Shown here: piece by piece, positions 44,975 through 54,196 of the stretch
How positions within the stretch are numbered: position 1 is the stretch's first letter
How the letters are laid out: the number at the start of each line of letters is the position of its first letter
DNA from: a bacterium
GTDB lineage: Bacteria > Bdellovibrionota > UBA2428
DNA: 64,000 nt
NCBI GenBank assembly: GCA_009991595.1
Contig: JAACVK010000024.1
Span: forward strand, 39,445 to 103,444
Direction: 5' to 3'
Program-made: the position numbers and the translations under genes
Notes under the pieces: generated by a model
What the model was told of the DNA's origin: nothing
Seen by the model: the letters and a program-made list of their open reading frames with translations, nothing else
Databases searched by the model: none

Positions 44975-45916
44975 ATGCATAAAGTAGCTGTCATTATGAA
45001 TTCTAGGGCTTCTCACTCTGAGGTTACAAGCCAAGAAGTTCAGTGGTTGAAAGAGATTCTCTTTCGAAGCAGCATAATCTTCTATTCGCCTGAAACTCTT
45101 GAGAGCCTTGCTGAATGTTTAGACAACATTGTTCGAGAAAAGTTTGATGTAGTGGTTCCCGTGGGTGGAGATGGAACCTTTAATTTGGTGGTCCAAAAGA
45201 TTGCCCACACTGGCATAAAAACTTTACCCATCCCAACGGGAACTGCAAATGATTTGGCTAACGAGTTGGGCATTGTGGGAAAGTTAAAGAAAGCATTTCA
45301 CAAGATTCGCGAAGACGACTTTTTAGACATAGATCTGATTGAGATTAACGGCCGTTATATGGTCACCAATGGCGGTATTGGGTTGGCGGGAATGGTTGCA
45401 GAAAAAATTAACGATTATCGAGCTCAATTTCCCCTGTTTAAAAAAGTTATGAAATCTTTTGATCACCATGTCTATGGACTTGGAATGGTGGGAGCGTTGT
45501 CTCTACCTAAAATGCCTCGAGTTGATTTAAGGTTTTTTTCAGATAGTGTAGAGAGAGTTGTCAATACTCCCTTATTCCTCGTCAACAATCAGCCTAACAT
45601 TGCTCGCTCTTTTAAAATCGCTCCACGGACCAAAAATAATGACGGCCTTTTTAATGTTTCTATCTTTGAGCATCCTAAACGTATCCAACTTCTTAAAACC
45701 ATTTGGCAGGTGCGTTCTGGTGTGAATGTTGAGTCCGACTCAAATTTTTTCTCAATGGAAGTTTCCAATTGTAAGGTTGAAGTCTTGGGCGAGACTCCGT
45801 TGAGCTTTTTCGGAGACGGCGAAATTCTTGCTCAAGGGACTAGTTTCGATATAAAGATACATCCTAAGGCACTTTCTGTGATTTCTTCAGAAGAAAAGCT
45901 TGGAGTCTTTCGATGA
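44975..45916 (+). CDS. Diacylglycerol/lipid kinase (DAGK catalytic family)
   Basis: A 313-residue protein of the YegS/BmrU group. Landmarks: VPVGGDGTFNLVV (nucleotide-binding GGDGT, about 61-73), PTGTANDLANELG (about 86-98), VTNGGIGLAG, and the C-terminal FFGDGEILAQGTSFDIKI with the GDGE motif. It should phosphorylate a lipid alcohol (diacylglycerol, a ceramide-like lipid or a prenol) with ATP. First gene of a thirteen-gene operon; the next gene overlaps by 4 bp. The exact lipid cannot be told. Confidence 0.9.
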   Translation: MHKVAVIMNSRASHSEVTSQEVQWLKEILFRSSIIFYSPETLESLAECLDNIVREKFDVVVPVGGDGTFNLVVQKIAHTGIKTLPIPTGTANDLANELGIVGKLKKAFHKIREDDFLDIDLIEINGRYMVTNGGIGLAGMVAEKINDYRAQFPLFKKVMKSFDHHVYGLGMVGALSLPKMPRVDLRFFSDSVERVVNTPLFLVNNQPNIARSFKIAPRTKNNDGLFNVSIFEHPKRIQLLKTIWQVRSGVNVESDSNFFSMEVSNCKVEVLGETPLSFFGDGEILAQGTSFDIKIHPKALSVISSEEKLGVFR

Positions 45917-46947
45917 AGTCGATTTTTTTAACGGGAGGAACCGGTTTTCTCGGAAAAGCCCTTCTAGAGGCCATTGAGTCTGATTTTGATCAAATCTTTC
46001 TTTTGTCACGACGGTCTGAGTTCGACCCTTCTATTGTCAGTTTAAAATCACGCTATCCGAAACTTATTCTAATAAAAGGCGATTTGTCTGACCCAAACTT
46101 GGTTGCTATTGCAGACCAGTTGAAAGAAGTCACTCAGGCGCTTCATTTAGGGGGTCTCTACGACTTTAAGGCGAGTGACAGTGAGAATTTTTCCACCAAT
46201 ATTACAGGAACTCATAATTTTCTTGCTCTCTGCGGAGCTCTTCCAAATTTAGAGCGCATTGGTTTTGCTAGTAGTGTTGCTGTTGCTGGAGACTTTAACG
46301 GGGTTTTCAATGAGGATATGTTTAATGTCGGACAAAAGTTTTCTGATTCCTATGCCTTTTCTAAGTTTAGAGCTGAAGGGTTGATCGGTGGTTTTGAATT
46401 CCCAGGAGAAAAAGTTTTCTTTCGATATGGAGTGCTTGTAGGTGATTCTCGAACGGGTCGTGTGGATAAGGTAGATGGTCCTTACTACATGATAGAGGCC
46501 CTATTGGGGCTTAAAAAGAAAATTAGATTGATTAAATATGGATTAGTGACCCCGCTTCCATTTGATGAAAAGGGAATTATTCATATGATTCCTGTAGATG
46601 TCTCCGCTCAGGCGACAGCTGCTGTGTTGAGGTCCGAGGCTCACAAAGGCGTTTCTAGAAATTATCACATTGTCGGGCGTCCTTTGGCTACTAAAGAGTT
46701 GATTGTTAGAATCTTACGTTTTGTTGGTTTGAGTGAGAATACCTATGCGCTAAAAAAAGGTTTTCTATCGAAATCTATTTTAAAGCGCTTTCACATCCCG
46801 GACTCGCTATTGCACTATTTATATGTTCGAACTCGCTTTGATTACTCTCAGTTTTCTCGCGACTTTCCTGAAATCGTGTTTCCTACGTTTGACCAATATG
46901 AAAAGGCTTTCTTTTCGGTGTTTGACACTCGCGAGGAGTCTAAATGA
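45913..46947 (+). CDS. Extended SDR / NAD-dependent epimerase-reductase
   Basis: A 344-residue Rossmann protein: nucleotide motif FLTGGTGFLGKAL (about 5-17), ALHLGGLYDF (about 76-85), catalytic Ser in GFASSVAVAG (about 117-126) and Tyr-x3-Lys in YAFSKFRAEG (about 146-155). Layout resembles the 3-beta-hydroxysteroid-dehydrogenase-like and acyl-reductase-like SDRs that act on lipid keto or thioester groups. In the operon it could reduce a keto intermediate. Overlaps both neighbours by 4 bp. Confidence 0.85.
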   Translation: MKSIFLTGGTGFLGKALLEAIESDFDQIFLLSRRSEFDPSIVSLKSRYPKLILIKGDLSDPNLVAIADQLKEVTQALHLGGLYDFKASDSENFSTNITGTHNFLALCGALPNLERIGFASSVAVAGDFNGVFNEDMFNVGQKFSDSYAFSKFRAEGLIGGFEFPGEKVFFRYGVLVGDSRTGRVDKVDGPYYMIEALLGLKKKIRLIKYGLVTPLPFDEKGIIHMIPVDVSAQATAAVLRSEAHKGVSRNYHIVGRPLATKELIVRILRFVGLSENTYALKKGFLSKSILKRFHIPDSLLHYLYVRTRFDYSQFSRDFPEIVFPTFDQYEKAFFSVFDTREESK

Positions 46948-49010
46948 AGCACATTATAAGTCTTAGTTATTCTGGGAGCCAAAATAACTTTGAGTCGGTC
47001 ATTCGGTGCGGGCAAACGGAATACCGGCTCTCTCATCTGGGTGCAGATTACAATAGTGAAGTTTTCGCCTCACTGGTAAAGAGTTTTGACCAATCTGACA
47101 ATATTATTTGTCTTTCGGGCTTGCTTCCTCCGTTGAGGGTAAAGTCGAAGCTCTATTTTCATTCTCATTCCGAAGAGCTAAAGAATTCAATTCAACATGC
47201 CCAAGTCTATGTGGGTGCCTTATGTAGAGAAACTTTAGGGGCTTGGACCTTGGGACATATACTAGAACATTTTCCAGAAATGCTTGTTAACAAAAGAATT
47301 GGATTTCACTCAGGAGCTCTTGACTACGCCCTGGTCGCAAAAATGCAAGAGCACACCCATCGTTTTTCTTTCTTTGATCCAAAGTTGTTTACAAATGTTC
47401 CCAAGGCTCTCGAATCCATCGAAGCTCTCGAGCGGTTTGTTGGAGCAACCATGCCTTTGATAAGCCGAAAGAAGCTTAGTAAAAGCATGAATTACAACGC
47501 AACTTTTGAAAAAGTCGATCCTGCTCTTTTTCGAGGAGTCGAAACAGTCATTACGCGCTCTGCGATTTTAGATCGAATGGACTTAGAGCATCTGCGCGAT
47601 AAGAATGTGATTGTAGATTCCTTAAGGCCTTCTTTAATCAAGCGATTAGGAGATGCTGGTGTAAGGTCTACGGTGCATCTTCTTCCTGATATAGAGTATG
47701 CTAAGCAGGACCCACGCATAAACTTTCCCATTTTCGAAGCTTTGGTGGCTCAAGAGGTTTGCCCCTCCGAGGCGTTAAGCAAAGAGAGTGTTGTCGATTG
47801 GATCGCTAAGCACGACTACAAGCCTAAGCCAAATATTCTAAATCCTGTGCGATCAAAGCGCCATGTGAGACGCTTTGCCTTCATCATCCATCCGCTTAGT
47901 TTGGCAGATGTGTTTCGTCATCCAGTTTTGAGACCACTGTCGTCTGTGGCCATGAAGAATAAGAATATTTTTGAGCGGACAATCTCGCATATCCCCGGAA
48001 TTTGCTACGGTAAGCTGACGGGCGTGAAGAGCACTCACCATGGGGAAGAGGTAGAGGGGCTCATTTATACAATCTTTGATACCCCTAAGCAGTTGATGCG
48101 CCTACCTCCAGAAGTTGTCTATAAGAAGTTAAATAAAATCTGTGAACAAGCAGCTCGTGATGGGGCAGAGATTATTGGTTTGGGTGCTTACACTAAGATT
48201 GCTGGTGACTCTGGTGTCACCGTCAACAAAATGAGCCCTATACCTGTGACCACAGGAAACTCCCTCTCGGCCTCGGCCACCTTGTGGGCTGCAAGAGTTG
48301 CCATGCAGAAAATGTGGGATGGTGTTCGTGTGAGCCGTGCAAACTCTCGTCATGACATAAAAGTGATGGTCATTGGAGCCACTGGTAGTATTGGAGCCGC
48401 AGCGGCTAAATTGCTTGCTCACTACGTTGATGAACTTGTCTTGAGTGCTCGAACAGTGGATAAAATTTTGAGCCTGAAAGCCGAAATTGATTCATTAGGC
48501 CTTAAGTGCAAGGTCTCCGTAACAACCGAGTCGAATCGCTATGCCTCTAGTTGTGACTTAATAATAACCTCTACAAGCACTCATGATAAAAGTGTCTTTG
48601 ATATTCAGAGGGTAAAGCCTGGATGCGTTGTTTGCGATGTAAGCCGTCCTTTGAATGTGTCAAAAGAAGACGTTTTATCTAGGCCTGATGTTTTGGTTGT
48701 CGAGAGTGGTGAAATCACTTTACCCGGTCAAAATCTTCATTTGAATTGCGACATCGGAACGCCTGATGGTGTTGTTTACGCTTGTTTGGCTGAAACTGCA
48801 CTTTTGGCACTAGAGGGCAGACTAGAGGCCTTTACGTTGTCTCGAAATGTAGAATTCGATAAAGTCCGACAAATTTACGATATGGCTAAAAAGCACGGCG
48901 CTAAACTGGGCGCAATTCGAGGTCACTTCGGTGACATTACCGATCAAGAAATTCAGTTGTGTAGAGAGCACGCCCTAAAGAGTATGAAGAATTGGAGACC
49001 CGATGAGTAA
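46944..49010 (+). CDS. Two-part protein with a C-terminal acyl-ACP-reductase-like module
   Basis: A 688-residue protein. Residues 1-300 are not recognised. From about 309 it resembles cyanobacterial acyl-ACP reductase (AAR): RRFAFIIHPLS, GLGAYTKIAG (about 412-421), VTTGNSLSA (435-443), Rossmann VIGATGSIGAAA (about 476-487) and YACLAETALLALEG (about 612-625). Its Cys 614 matches the AAR cysteine that holds the acyl thioester. The module is predicted to reduce acyl-ACP or acyl-CoA to a fatty aldehyde with NADPH. The 300-residue N-terminal part is absent from AAR. Overlaps: 4 bp before, 8 bp after. Confidence 0.75.
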   Translation: MKHIISLSYSGSQNNFESVIRCGQTEYRLSHLGADYNSEVFASLVKSFDQSDNIICLSGLLPPLRVKSKLYFHSHSEELKNSIQHAQVYVGALCRETLGAWTLGHILEHFPEMLVNKRIGFHSGALDYALVAKMQEHTHRFSFFDPKLFTNVPKALESIEALERFVGATMPLISRKKLSKSMNYNATFEKVDPALFRGVETVITRSAILDRMDLEHLRDKNVIVDSLRPSLIKRLGDAGVRSTVHLLPDIEYAKQDPRINFPIFEALVAQEVCPSEALSKESVVDWIAKHDYKPKPNILNPVRSKRHVRRFAFIIHPLSLADVFRHPVLRPLSSVAMKNKNIFERTISHIPGICYGKLTGVKSTHHGEEVEGLIYTIFDTPKQLMRLPPEVVYKKLNKICEQAARDGAEIIGLGAYTKIAGDSGVTVNKMSPIPVTTGNSLSASATLWAARVAMQKMWDGVRVSRANSRHDIKVMVIGATGSIGAAAAKLLAHYVDELVLSARTVDKILSLKAEIDSLGLKCKVSVTTESNRYASSCDLIITSTSTHDKSVFDIQRVKPGCVVCDVSRPLNVSKEDVLSRPDVLVVESGEITLPGQNLHLNCDIGTPDGVVYACLAETALLALEGRLEAFTLSRNVEFDKVRQIYDMAKKHGAKLGAIRGHFGDITDQEIQLCREHALKSMKNWRPDE

Positions 49011-50115
49011 ACAATATTTCACTGGCCTTAATTATTCCTTGGCAAATGAAGACACCGGATTCGAAAGAGCTTTGGTTAAAAAACTTAAGCCTGTGAATGT
49101 CTTGACCGTCTGCGGTAGCGGTGGACGCGCTTTGCCTTTAGCGGTTTCATCGGTAAAACGATTGGATTTGGTGGATCTTTCAACGGATCAACTATACTTA
49201 GCTCAACTTAGACAGCGGACCATTCAAGATTTGGAATTCGATGATTTTCGAAAGTTTTGGGGTTTTCCACCATTCTATGTTTCTACAAACAATGATTTGC
49301 GTCGAGAATTCGTGGAGGGCCTTAAGGAGGAAACGCTTCGCGAATGGGCTTTGCAGCTTTTAGAAAGCACTCAAGGGAAGAGTCCCTTGTATGATGGCAA
49401 ATGGGAAAGCACTTTTGCTAAGATTAGTGGAATCTTGCGGCTAATCATGGGTAAGGATGCATTGCGTATTTTTGAATTCGATTCACTTGAAGAACAAGTC
49501 GCTTTTGTTGAAGAGAAACGAAAGAGTTTTACTCATAAGCGATGGAAAGTTTTACTTTCGGTGGTTGGAAACGCTTCTTTCTTTAATGCTCTTTTGTATA
49601 AGGGACACTTCGTTAAAAAGAACATTCCTAAGACTCATTTTGACTTTTATAGAGATGCCTATCGCAATCTCTTTTTCTCCAGCTTGGCGCGAGATAATTT
49701 CTTCTTACAAATGAGTGCTCACGGAAAGCTCCTATCTGAATCAGGTTCGCCGATAGAGGCTCAAAAGGATGTCTTCGAGGACGTTAAGAGGAATTTATCT
49801 AACATGACTCTTAGCTTTGAGGTAAAGGACTTGATCAAGGCGGGCGCAGAAACCCAACATAAATACGATTTTGTTTCTTTGAGCGATGTCCCCTCTTATT
49901 TTACCTCTCCGTTGGAGCAGAATTTTATGCAAGAGCTTTCTAAGGGATTGAATCTTGGGGCTCACGTTGTCTTACGCAGCTACCTGCATGTTCCGCACGG
50001 AACTGACTATTCGGGTTTTGAGGAAGTTACAAAAGCTTTTGCTGAAGAAATTCAAAAAGAGAAGACGCAAATGTATTTCATCCAAGTCTTCAAGAAGGTC
50101 GCTGATCATGCCTAA
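49003..50115 (+). CDS. BtaA-like (DUF3419) 3-amino-3-carboxypropyl transferase
   Basis: A 370-residue protein beginning FTGLNYSLANEDTGFE, the typical opening of the DUF3419/BtaA family, with a SAM-site-like VCGSGGRALPLA (about 36-47) and VDLSTDQLYLAQLRQ (about 56-70). BtaA moves the 3-amino-3-carboxypropyl group of SAM onto the hydroxyl of diacylglycerol, giving a homoserine ether lipid. No BtaB-type N-methyltransferase is found nearby, so a betaine lipid (DGTS) is not the obvious product. The acceptor is unknown. It overlaps the next gene by 8 bp. Confidence 0.82.
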   Translation: MSKQYFTGLNYSLANEDTGFERALVKKLKPVNVLTVCGSGGRALPLAVSSVKRLDLVDLSTDQLYLAQLRQRTIQDLEFDDFRKFWGFPPFYVSTNNDLRREFVEGLKEETLREWALQLLESTQGKSPLYDGKWESTFAKISGILRLIMGKDALRIFEFDSLEEQVAFVEEKRKSFTHKRWKVLLSVVGNASFFNALLYKGHFVKKNIPKTHFDFYRDAYRNLFFSSLARDNFFLQMSAHGKLLSESGSPIEAQKDVFEDVKRNLSNMTLSFEVKDLIKAGAETQHKYDFVSLSDVPSYFTSPLEQNFMQELSKGLNLGAHVVLRSYLHVPHGTDYSGFEEVTKAFAEEIQKEKTQMYFIQVFKKVADHA

Positions 50116-50863
50116 GTTCCGCGCCGCCTTGGTTACCTCTGAGGTAACTTTTGTTCCAGAGAATTATTCACTTCTAGTGGATGAATTGTTGGCGCATGAT
50201 GCAGTTGTGGCTTTAATTGTTCTCAAGAACTCTGACTTCAAGCTAAGTTTAAAGGCGCTAGGAAGTATGGTCTTGGGTGCAAAACAGGTTGGAAGGCAGT
50301 TGCTCTTGAATCAACTGGCGGCTTTGCGGTCGAGGAGAAGAAAAAGGACAGAAGCCCTTTCAAAGAAATATTTAGAGCTTCCCGATGTCAAGAGTCCTCA
50401 TAGTTTGGAGACTTTTCGAGAGTTAGATTTAGATTTGATCATCAATGCTCGAACTAGATTTATTTACCCAAAGTCTTTGCTGGAGATTCCTCGGTTGGGT
50501 TGTGTGAATATACACCATGGCTTATTGCCTGATCAGCGTGGAACGATGTGTGACCTTTGGGCACTCCAGGCTAAGGTCGACTCGGGTTTTACCGTTCACT
50601 GGATGAATCCCAAGATTGATGATGGCAATATCATTGAAGCTCACGTCGTGAGCAAAGCAGATGAAAATCGAAAGGACTACCTTGACCACATCCGTAGAGC
50701 TTCTATGGATGAGGCAAAGATTTTGAAGGTGCTGCTGGATCAAATGGTTGAAGGAAGGATTCCTGATGGCTTTCCAAATTTACAGGCTGAGAGAAGAGCA
50801 CACTTTAAAAATCCAACGCCTTCCGAGATTAAGATAATGAGAGCTGAGGGAATTTGTTTGTGA
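50108..50863 (+). CDS. Formyltransferase-family protein
   Basis: The frame is open from 49955, but ATG 50108 (MPKFRAAL), overlapping the previous stop by 8 bp, is the real start (251 residues). The formyltransferase core (about 95-190) carries the catalytic residues: Asn and His in NIHHGLLPDQRG (about 132-143) and Asp in KIDDGNII (about 164-171). Relatives pass a formyl group from formyl-tetrahydrofolate to an amine (glycinamide ribotide, Met-tRNA, amino sugars). Next to a BtaA-like gene, a lipid amine such as the homoserine amino group is a plausible target. Confidence 0.85.
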   Translation: MPKFRAALVTSEVTFVPENYSLLVDELLAHDAVVALIVLKNSDFKLSLKALGSMVLGAKQVGRQLLLNQLAALRSRRRKRTEALSKKYLELPDVKSPHSLETFRELDLDLIINARTRFIYPKSLLEIPRLGCVNIHHGLLPDQRGTMCDLWALQAKVDSGFTVHWMNPKIDDGNIIEAHVVSKADENRKDYLDHIRRASMDEAKILKVLLDQMVEGRIPDGFPNLQAERRAHFKNPTPSEIKIMRAEGICL

Positions 50864-51549
50864 GAAAATTATATGTCGTATTAGGAAGTCCGCAGTGTGC
50901 TGACTTTGACTTAGAAGAGCTTCGGAAAGAGTTTAAGGAATCAGAGTTTTCTTTTGAAATTGTTGCTCACGAAGATGTTGAAAAGTGTCTGAAGGCGGCT
51001 ACTGAAGCCGATTTGTTTTTGGCTTATTCAATGGGTGTATTCTTTGTTTTGAAGGAGATGGAGCACCTTCGAGAAAGAAGGCTTAAGATTCTTCTGCTCA
51101 GTCCTTTTGTAGTGCAAGAAAGACCTCTTTCATTGGTTGCTCGCTTGTTGATGGGAGTAAATTTTATAAAACAAACCCTGTTGACTAAAGGAGCTAGGAA
51201 AATGGCCATAGATTTTGTTAACAGTTGCACTTTTAACTCAGATAAATGGGAACGGCGAGAAGAGGCTATTTCGTCTTATTCTGATGTGAAAAAATGGGAC
51301 ATGGCCATCGATTCAAAGCTTAAGCAGCAAATGAGCTCATCATTGCAGCCTATTTCTGGTCGACATCAGGCGATGGTTCTTTTAGGCCGGGAAGATCGAG
51401 CCATGAATGTGCAAATGCAGTTGCAGGCTCTGGAGAGAGTTTTGAATTTTGATATTGCTTATGTGCCTAGTGCAGGGCACGCCCTTTTGTGGACTCATTC
51501 GAAACAGGTGGCTGTGGCCATTCAAAAGTTAATAGGAGATAGAGCATGA
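50860..51549 (+). CDS. Small alpha/beta-hydrolase-like protein
   Basis: GTG 50860 forms a GTGA overlap with the previous stop and is preferred over the TTG at 50854 (229 residues). The sequence fits a minimal alpha/beta hydrolase: nucleophile motif LAYSMGVFF (Ser about 56, AxSxG in place of GxSxG), LLSPFVVQ, a candidate Asp in LGREDRAMN (about 176) and His in SAGHALLW (about 207). BioH-like and thioesterase-like enzymes have such a size. Likely frees or moves an acyl group in the pathway. Family call is from motif order only. Confidence 0.65.
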   Translation: MRKLYVVLGSPQCADFDLEELRKEFKESEFSFEIVAHEDVEKCLKAATEADLFLAYSMGVFFVLKEMEHLRERRLKILLLSPFVVQERPLSLVARLLMGVNFIKQTLLTKGARKMAIDFVNSCTFNSDKWERREEAISSYSDVKKWDMAIDSKLKQQMSSSLQPISGRHQAMVLLGREDRAMNVQMQLQALERVLNFDIAYVPSAGHALLWTHSKQVAVAIQKLIGDRA

Positions 51550-53258
51550 CAATAAGAATTGGTTATCAGTCTGGGAGAAGCCCCTTTAACAACGTGATTA
51601 GTTATTTGGATCAACATGGTGAATCTCAGCCTAACAAGATTGCGCTTAAATGGGTGGATATGGCTACAAAAGCAGCTTGGGTTGCTGATTCAAAGACTAC
51701 GTTGATACACAAAGAGATCAGCTACGGAGATTTGCAGAAGCGGATTGTAGCTTGTGCGGCGGCTCTTAAGGAAAAAGGTCTTAGGGCAGGGGATCGAGTG
51801 ATTGTATTCTTGCCGATGAGTGTAGAGATGTATGTCGCTATGTTTGCTGTTCAACGATTAGGCGCAATTTCGGTGTTCTTGGACTCTTGGGCGCGAAGCC
51901 ATCACCTTGGTGCAAGTGCAAAGTGTGTTGAGCCCCGGGCTATGATTTCATTTTCTAAAGCCTTTGAGCTAGTAAACCCCATCCCTGAGTTTTCGTGCTT
52001 AGAGATTAAAGTTTGTTTAGACTCCAAGCCGGATGATGGGATGATACCTTTGGCAAGTTTGATTGCTTCAGATTTAACAGACTGTCCGATGGAGCCCGTT
52101 CAAAGCGAAGACACTGCTTTGATTACCTTTACAACGGGAAGCTCTGGCACCCCTAAGGGAGCCAATAGAACTCACCGATTCTTGTGCGCTCAGCATGAAG
52201 CCTTGCAAGAAACGATTGCTTATACAGACACAGATGTGGATCTACCTGCCTTTCCTATTTTCTCACTTAATAATCTTGCTTCAGGTGTGACAACGGTTTT
52301 GCCCGCTATCGATTTGGCTCAACCATCCGATTCCGATGGTGAATTGCTTGCGGCTCAGCTCATTGCTCAAAGCTGCAGTTGTGCGACCCTTTCTCCTAAT
52401 ATGTTGAGATTGGTGAGTGCCTACTGTGAGAAACATGGTATTCAGCTGGAGCGCGTGCGCAGAATGACCACTGGAGGAGCTCCAATTAGTAAGGATGATG
52501 TGAAAGAATTTTTAAACATTGCTCCAGAAAGTGATGTGATGGTTCTTTACGGTTCGACTGAAGCCGAGCCGATGGCTCACATTTCGGGTCGCGAGATGAT
52601 CGCACTTCCCACCAATGAAGATCCTGAAATTATTGAAAGAGGAGTCAACGTTGGTGAGATTTATGAAAAACTAGATTTCAAATTTATACGGATTCACCGT
52701 GATCCGGTGGATTTGGCAAAGACTCCTTGGGCCGAATTAGAGGTAGAAATGGGCAAAGTGGGTGAGCTTTTGGTGAGCGGTGATCATGTCTGTAGAGATT
52801 ACTATAATAATCCGGGTGCTTTCGCCAAAGCTAAGATAGCTGACGGAGAGAAGATTTGGCATCGGACCGGAGATTTAGGGTTTCTTGATTCAGACAAACG
52901 CCTCTGGATTGTAGGGCGGATACACAACGTGATTGAACGAGCGGGAGAATGTTTCTTCCCTGTTCAGGCTGAGATCTTGTTGAAACGTATTTCGGGAGTA
53001 AAACGAGGAGCTTTCTTAGGCTTTCCCTGTTCGAAGTTAGGCAATAAAAATGTTCTAGCTGTAGAGTTGGACTCCGGGGCGGATGTTTCGAAAGTTCGAG
53101 ATGAAGCAAGGCGAATTTTTAGGAAAAACGAAATTGTCGTAGATGAGTTTTATCAAGTTGCTGAGATTCCCATGGACCCACGGCATTTCAGTAAAGTCGA
53201 ATATGGAATCCTGCGCGACAAGATTTTAGAGGACAAGAGCGAAAACTTATGGAAGTAG
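51546..53258 (+). CDS. Acyl-AMP ligase (ANL superfamily)
   Basis: A 570-residue enzyme. P-loop TFTTGSSGTPKGANRTHRF (about 193-211), YGSTEAEPMAH (about 336-346), HRTGDLGFLD (about 433-442), GRIHNVIERAGE (about 449-460) and the late catalytic Lys in HFSKVEYG (about 552-559). The acyl-adenylating core and the THRFLCAQHEAL stretch recall OleC-type ligases of olefin pathways, but no OleA thiolase is found here. It should activate a fatty or hydroxy-fatty acid with ATP. Overlaps: 4 bp before, 10 bp after. Confidence 0.88.
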   Translation: MTIRIGYQSGRSPFNNVISYLDQHGESQPNKIALKWVDMATKAAWVADSKTTLIHKEISYGDLQKRIVACAAALKEKGLRAGDRVIVFLPMSVEMYVAMFAVQRLGAISVFLDSWARSHHLGASAKCVEPRAMISFSKAFELVNPIPEFSCLEIKVCLDSKPDDGMIPLASLIASDLTDCPMEPVQSEDTALITFTTGSSGTPKGANRTHRFLCAQHEALQETIAYTDTDVDLPAFPIFSLNNLASGVTTVLPAIDLAQPSDSDGELLAAQLIAQSCSCATLSPNMLRLVSAYCEKHGIQLERVRRMTTGGAPISKDDVKEFLNIAPESDVMVLYGSTEAEPMAHISGREMIALPTNEDPEIIERGVNVGEIYEKLDFKFIRIHRDPVDLAKTPWAELEVEMGKVGELLVSGDHVCRDYYNNPGAFAKAKIADGEKIWHRTGDLGFLDSDKRLWIVGRIHNVIERAGECFFPVQAEILLKRISGVKRGAFLGFPCSKLGNKNVLAVELDSGADVSKVRDEARRIFRKNEIVVDEFYQVAEIPMDPRHFSKVEYGILRDKILEDKSENLWK

Positions 53259-54181
53259 GTTTCTGTTCTCGTTTTAGAGTTTTCATTTCTGAGCGTTTTC
53301 CTTTATTGGCCCATTCCTTAATGCTGGCGCTTTTTAGTGGAGGGAATCTTGCATTAGGTCGGGCGCTTGGGCTGGTGGAGTCCACCCATTTAGCAGAGAA
53401 GTTTTTCTTGTTTTTTGTGATGAGTCTTTTGTTCTTTTTAAGGTTGAGAGTCTTTGATGAACTCAAAGACCTTGATCATGATAAAAAATTCAATCCTGAG
53501 AGAGCCTTGGCTCGCGGTGTGGTGTCGGTGCCCGAAGCTCGTGCAGTCTTGTTGGGTTTGGTTTTGTTCGAGTTGTTTTTCCTTTCCATCGGTGTGGCCT
53601 ATTTGCGAGGGGAGTCGTTGTTGGCTAGTCCCTATTATTTACTACCTTTGTTCTACAGCTTTCTCATGTTTGAAGAGTTCTTTATTGGCGATTTTCTAAG
53701 ACCTCATTTAACAACTTACGCAACTATGCATACCATCTCAGCAGGACTGTTTGCCGCTAGCATGCTTTTCTATATGACAAACGCTAGTTGGAATTCTGTT
53801 CTTCCATTCTTATCGATTTTTATTGGCTTAAATTGGACCTTGTTCAATTTCTTTGAGTTTGCAAGGAAGACCTTTGATTCGTCGGAAGAGCGAGACCAGG
53901 TAGAAAGCTATTCTAAACTATTTGGCAGAGGTGGGTCGGTTGCTTTGTCTCTGTCGCAAGTTGTGATCACGGCGGTGATTGTGTCCTCGTTGGGCCTGTC
54001 GAATTCGATTGGTTTAATGGGCCTTTATCTAATAACCCTTCTTTTTGTTATTTTATGTCTGCTTAGAGTGTTTTCGGCAAAAGCCGTTTCGGCTCCGCTT
54101 TTTAGAAATGTGAGCACGGTTGTGCTGTTGTTGTCCTATCTTTGCCTTGTTTTGATGAACTGCCCGTTGAGGGTTTGGTGA
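53249..54181 (+). CDS. UbiA-like membrane transferase
   Basis: A 310-residue membrane protein with about eight or nine helices. After helix 2 it carries RVFDELKDLDHDKKFNP (Asp-rich motif DxxxDxDxD, about 70-78) followed by RALARGVVS, like the first UbiA motif; a second polar loop (EFARKTFDSSEERDQVESY, about 202-220) matches the position of the second motif. UbiA enzymes join isoprenyl groups, or in related cases sugars, to an acceptor in the membrane. No prenyl synthase lies nearby. Overlaps the ligase by 10 bp. Confidence 0.78.
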   Translation: MEVGFCSRFRVFISERFPLLAHSLMLALFSGGNLALGRALGLVESTHLAEKFFLFFVMSLLFFLRLRVFDELKDLDHDKKFNPERALARGVVSVPEARAVLLGLVLFELFFLSIGVAYLRGESLLASPYYLLPLFYSFLMFEEFFIGDFLRPHLTTYATMHTISAGLFAASMLFYMTNASWNSVLPFLSIFIGLNWTLFNFFEFARKTFDSSEERDQVESYSKLFGRGGSVALSLSQVVITAVIVSSLGLSNSIGLMGLYLITLLFVILCLLRVFSAKAVSAPLFRNVSTVVLLLSYLCLVLMNCPLRVW

Positions 54182-54196
54182 AAGTGAGAGTTTTAA

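Noticed and set aside
49955..50107. Longer start for the formyltransferase gene
   Set aside because: The extra 51 residues overlap the well-conserved BtaA-like frame and are Arg/Lys/Leu-rich without family match; ATG 50108 fits the 8-bp overlap pattern of the operon.
44975..53258. Olefin (OleABCD) pathway
   Set aside because: The ligase looks somewhat like OleC, an SDR and a hydrolase are present, but no OleA thiolase is found and the other genes do not fit hydrocarbon synthesis.
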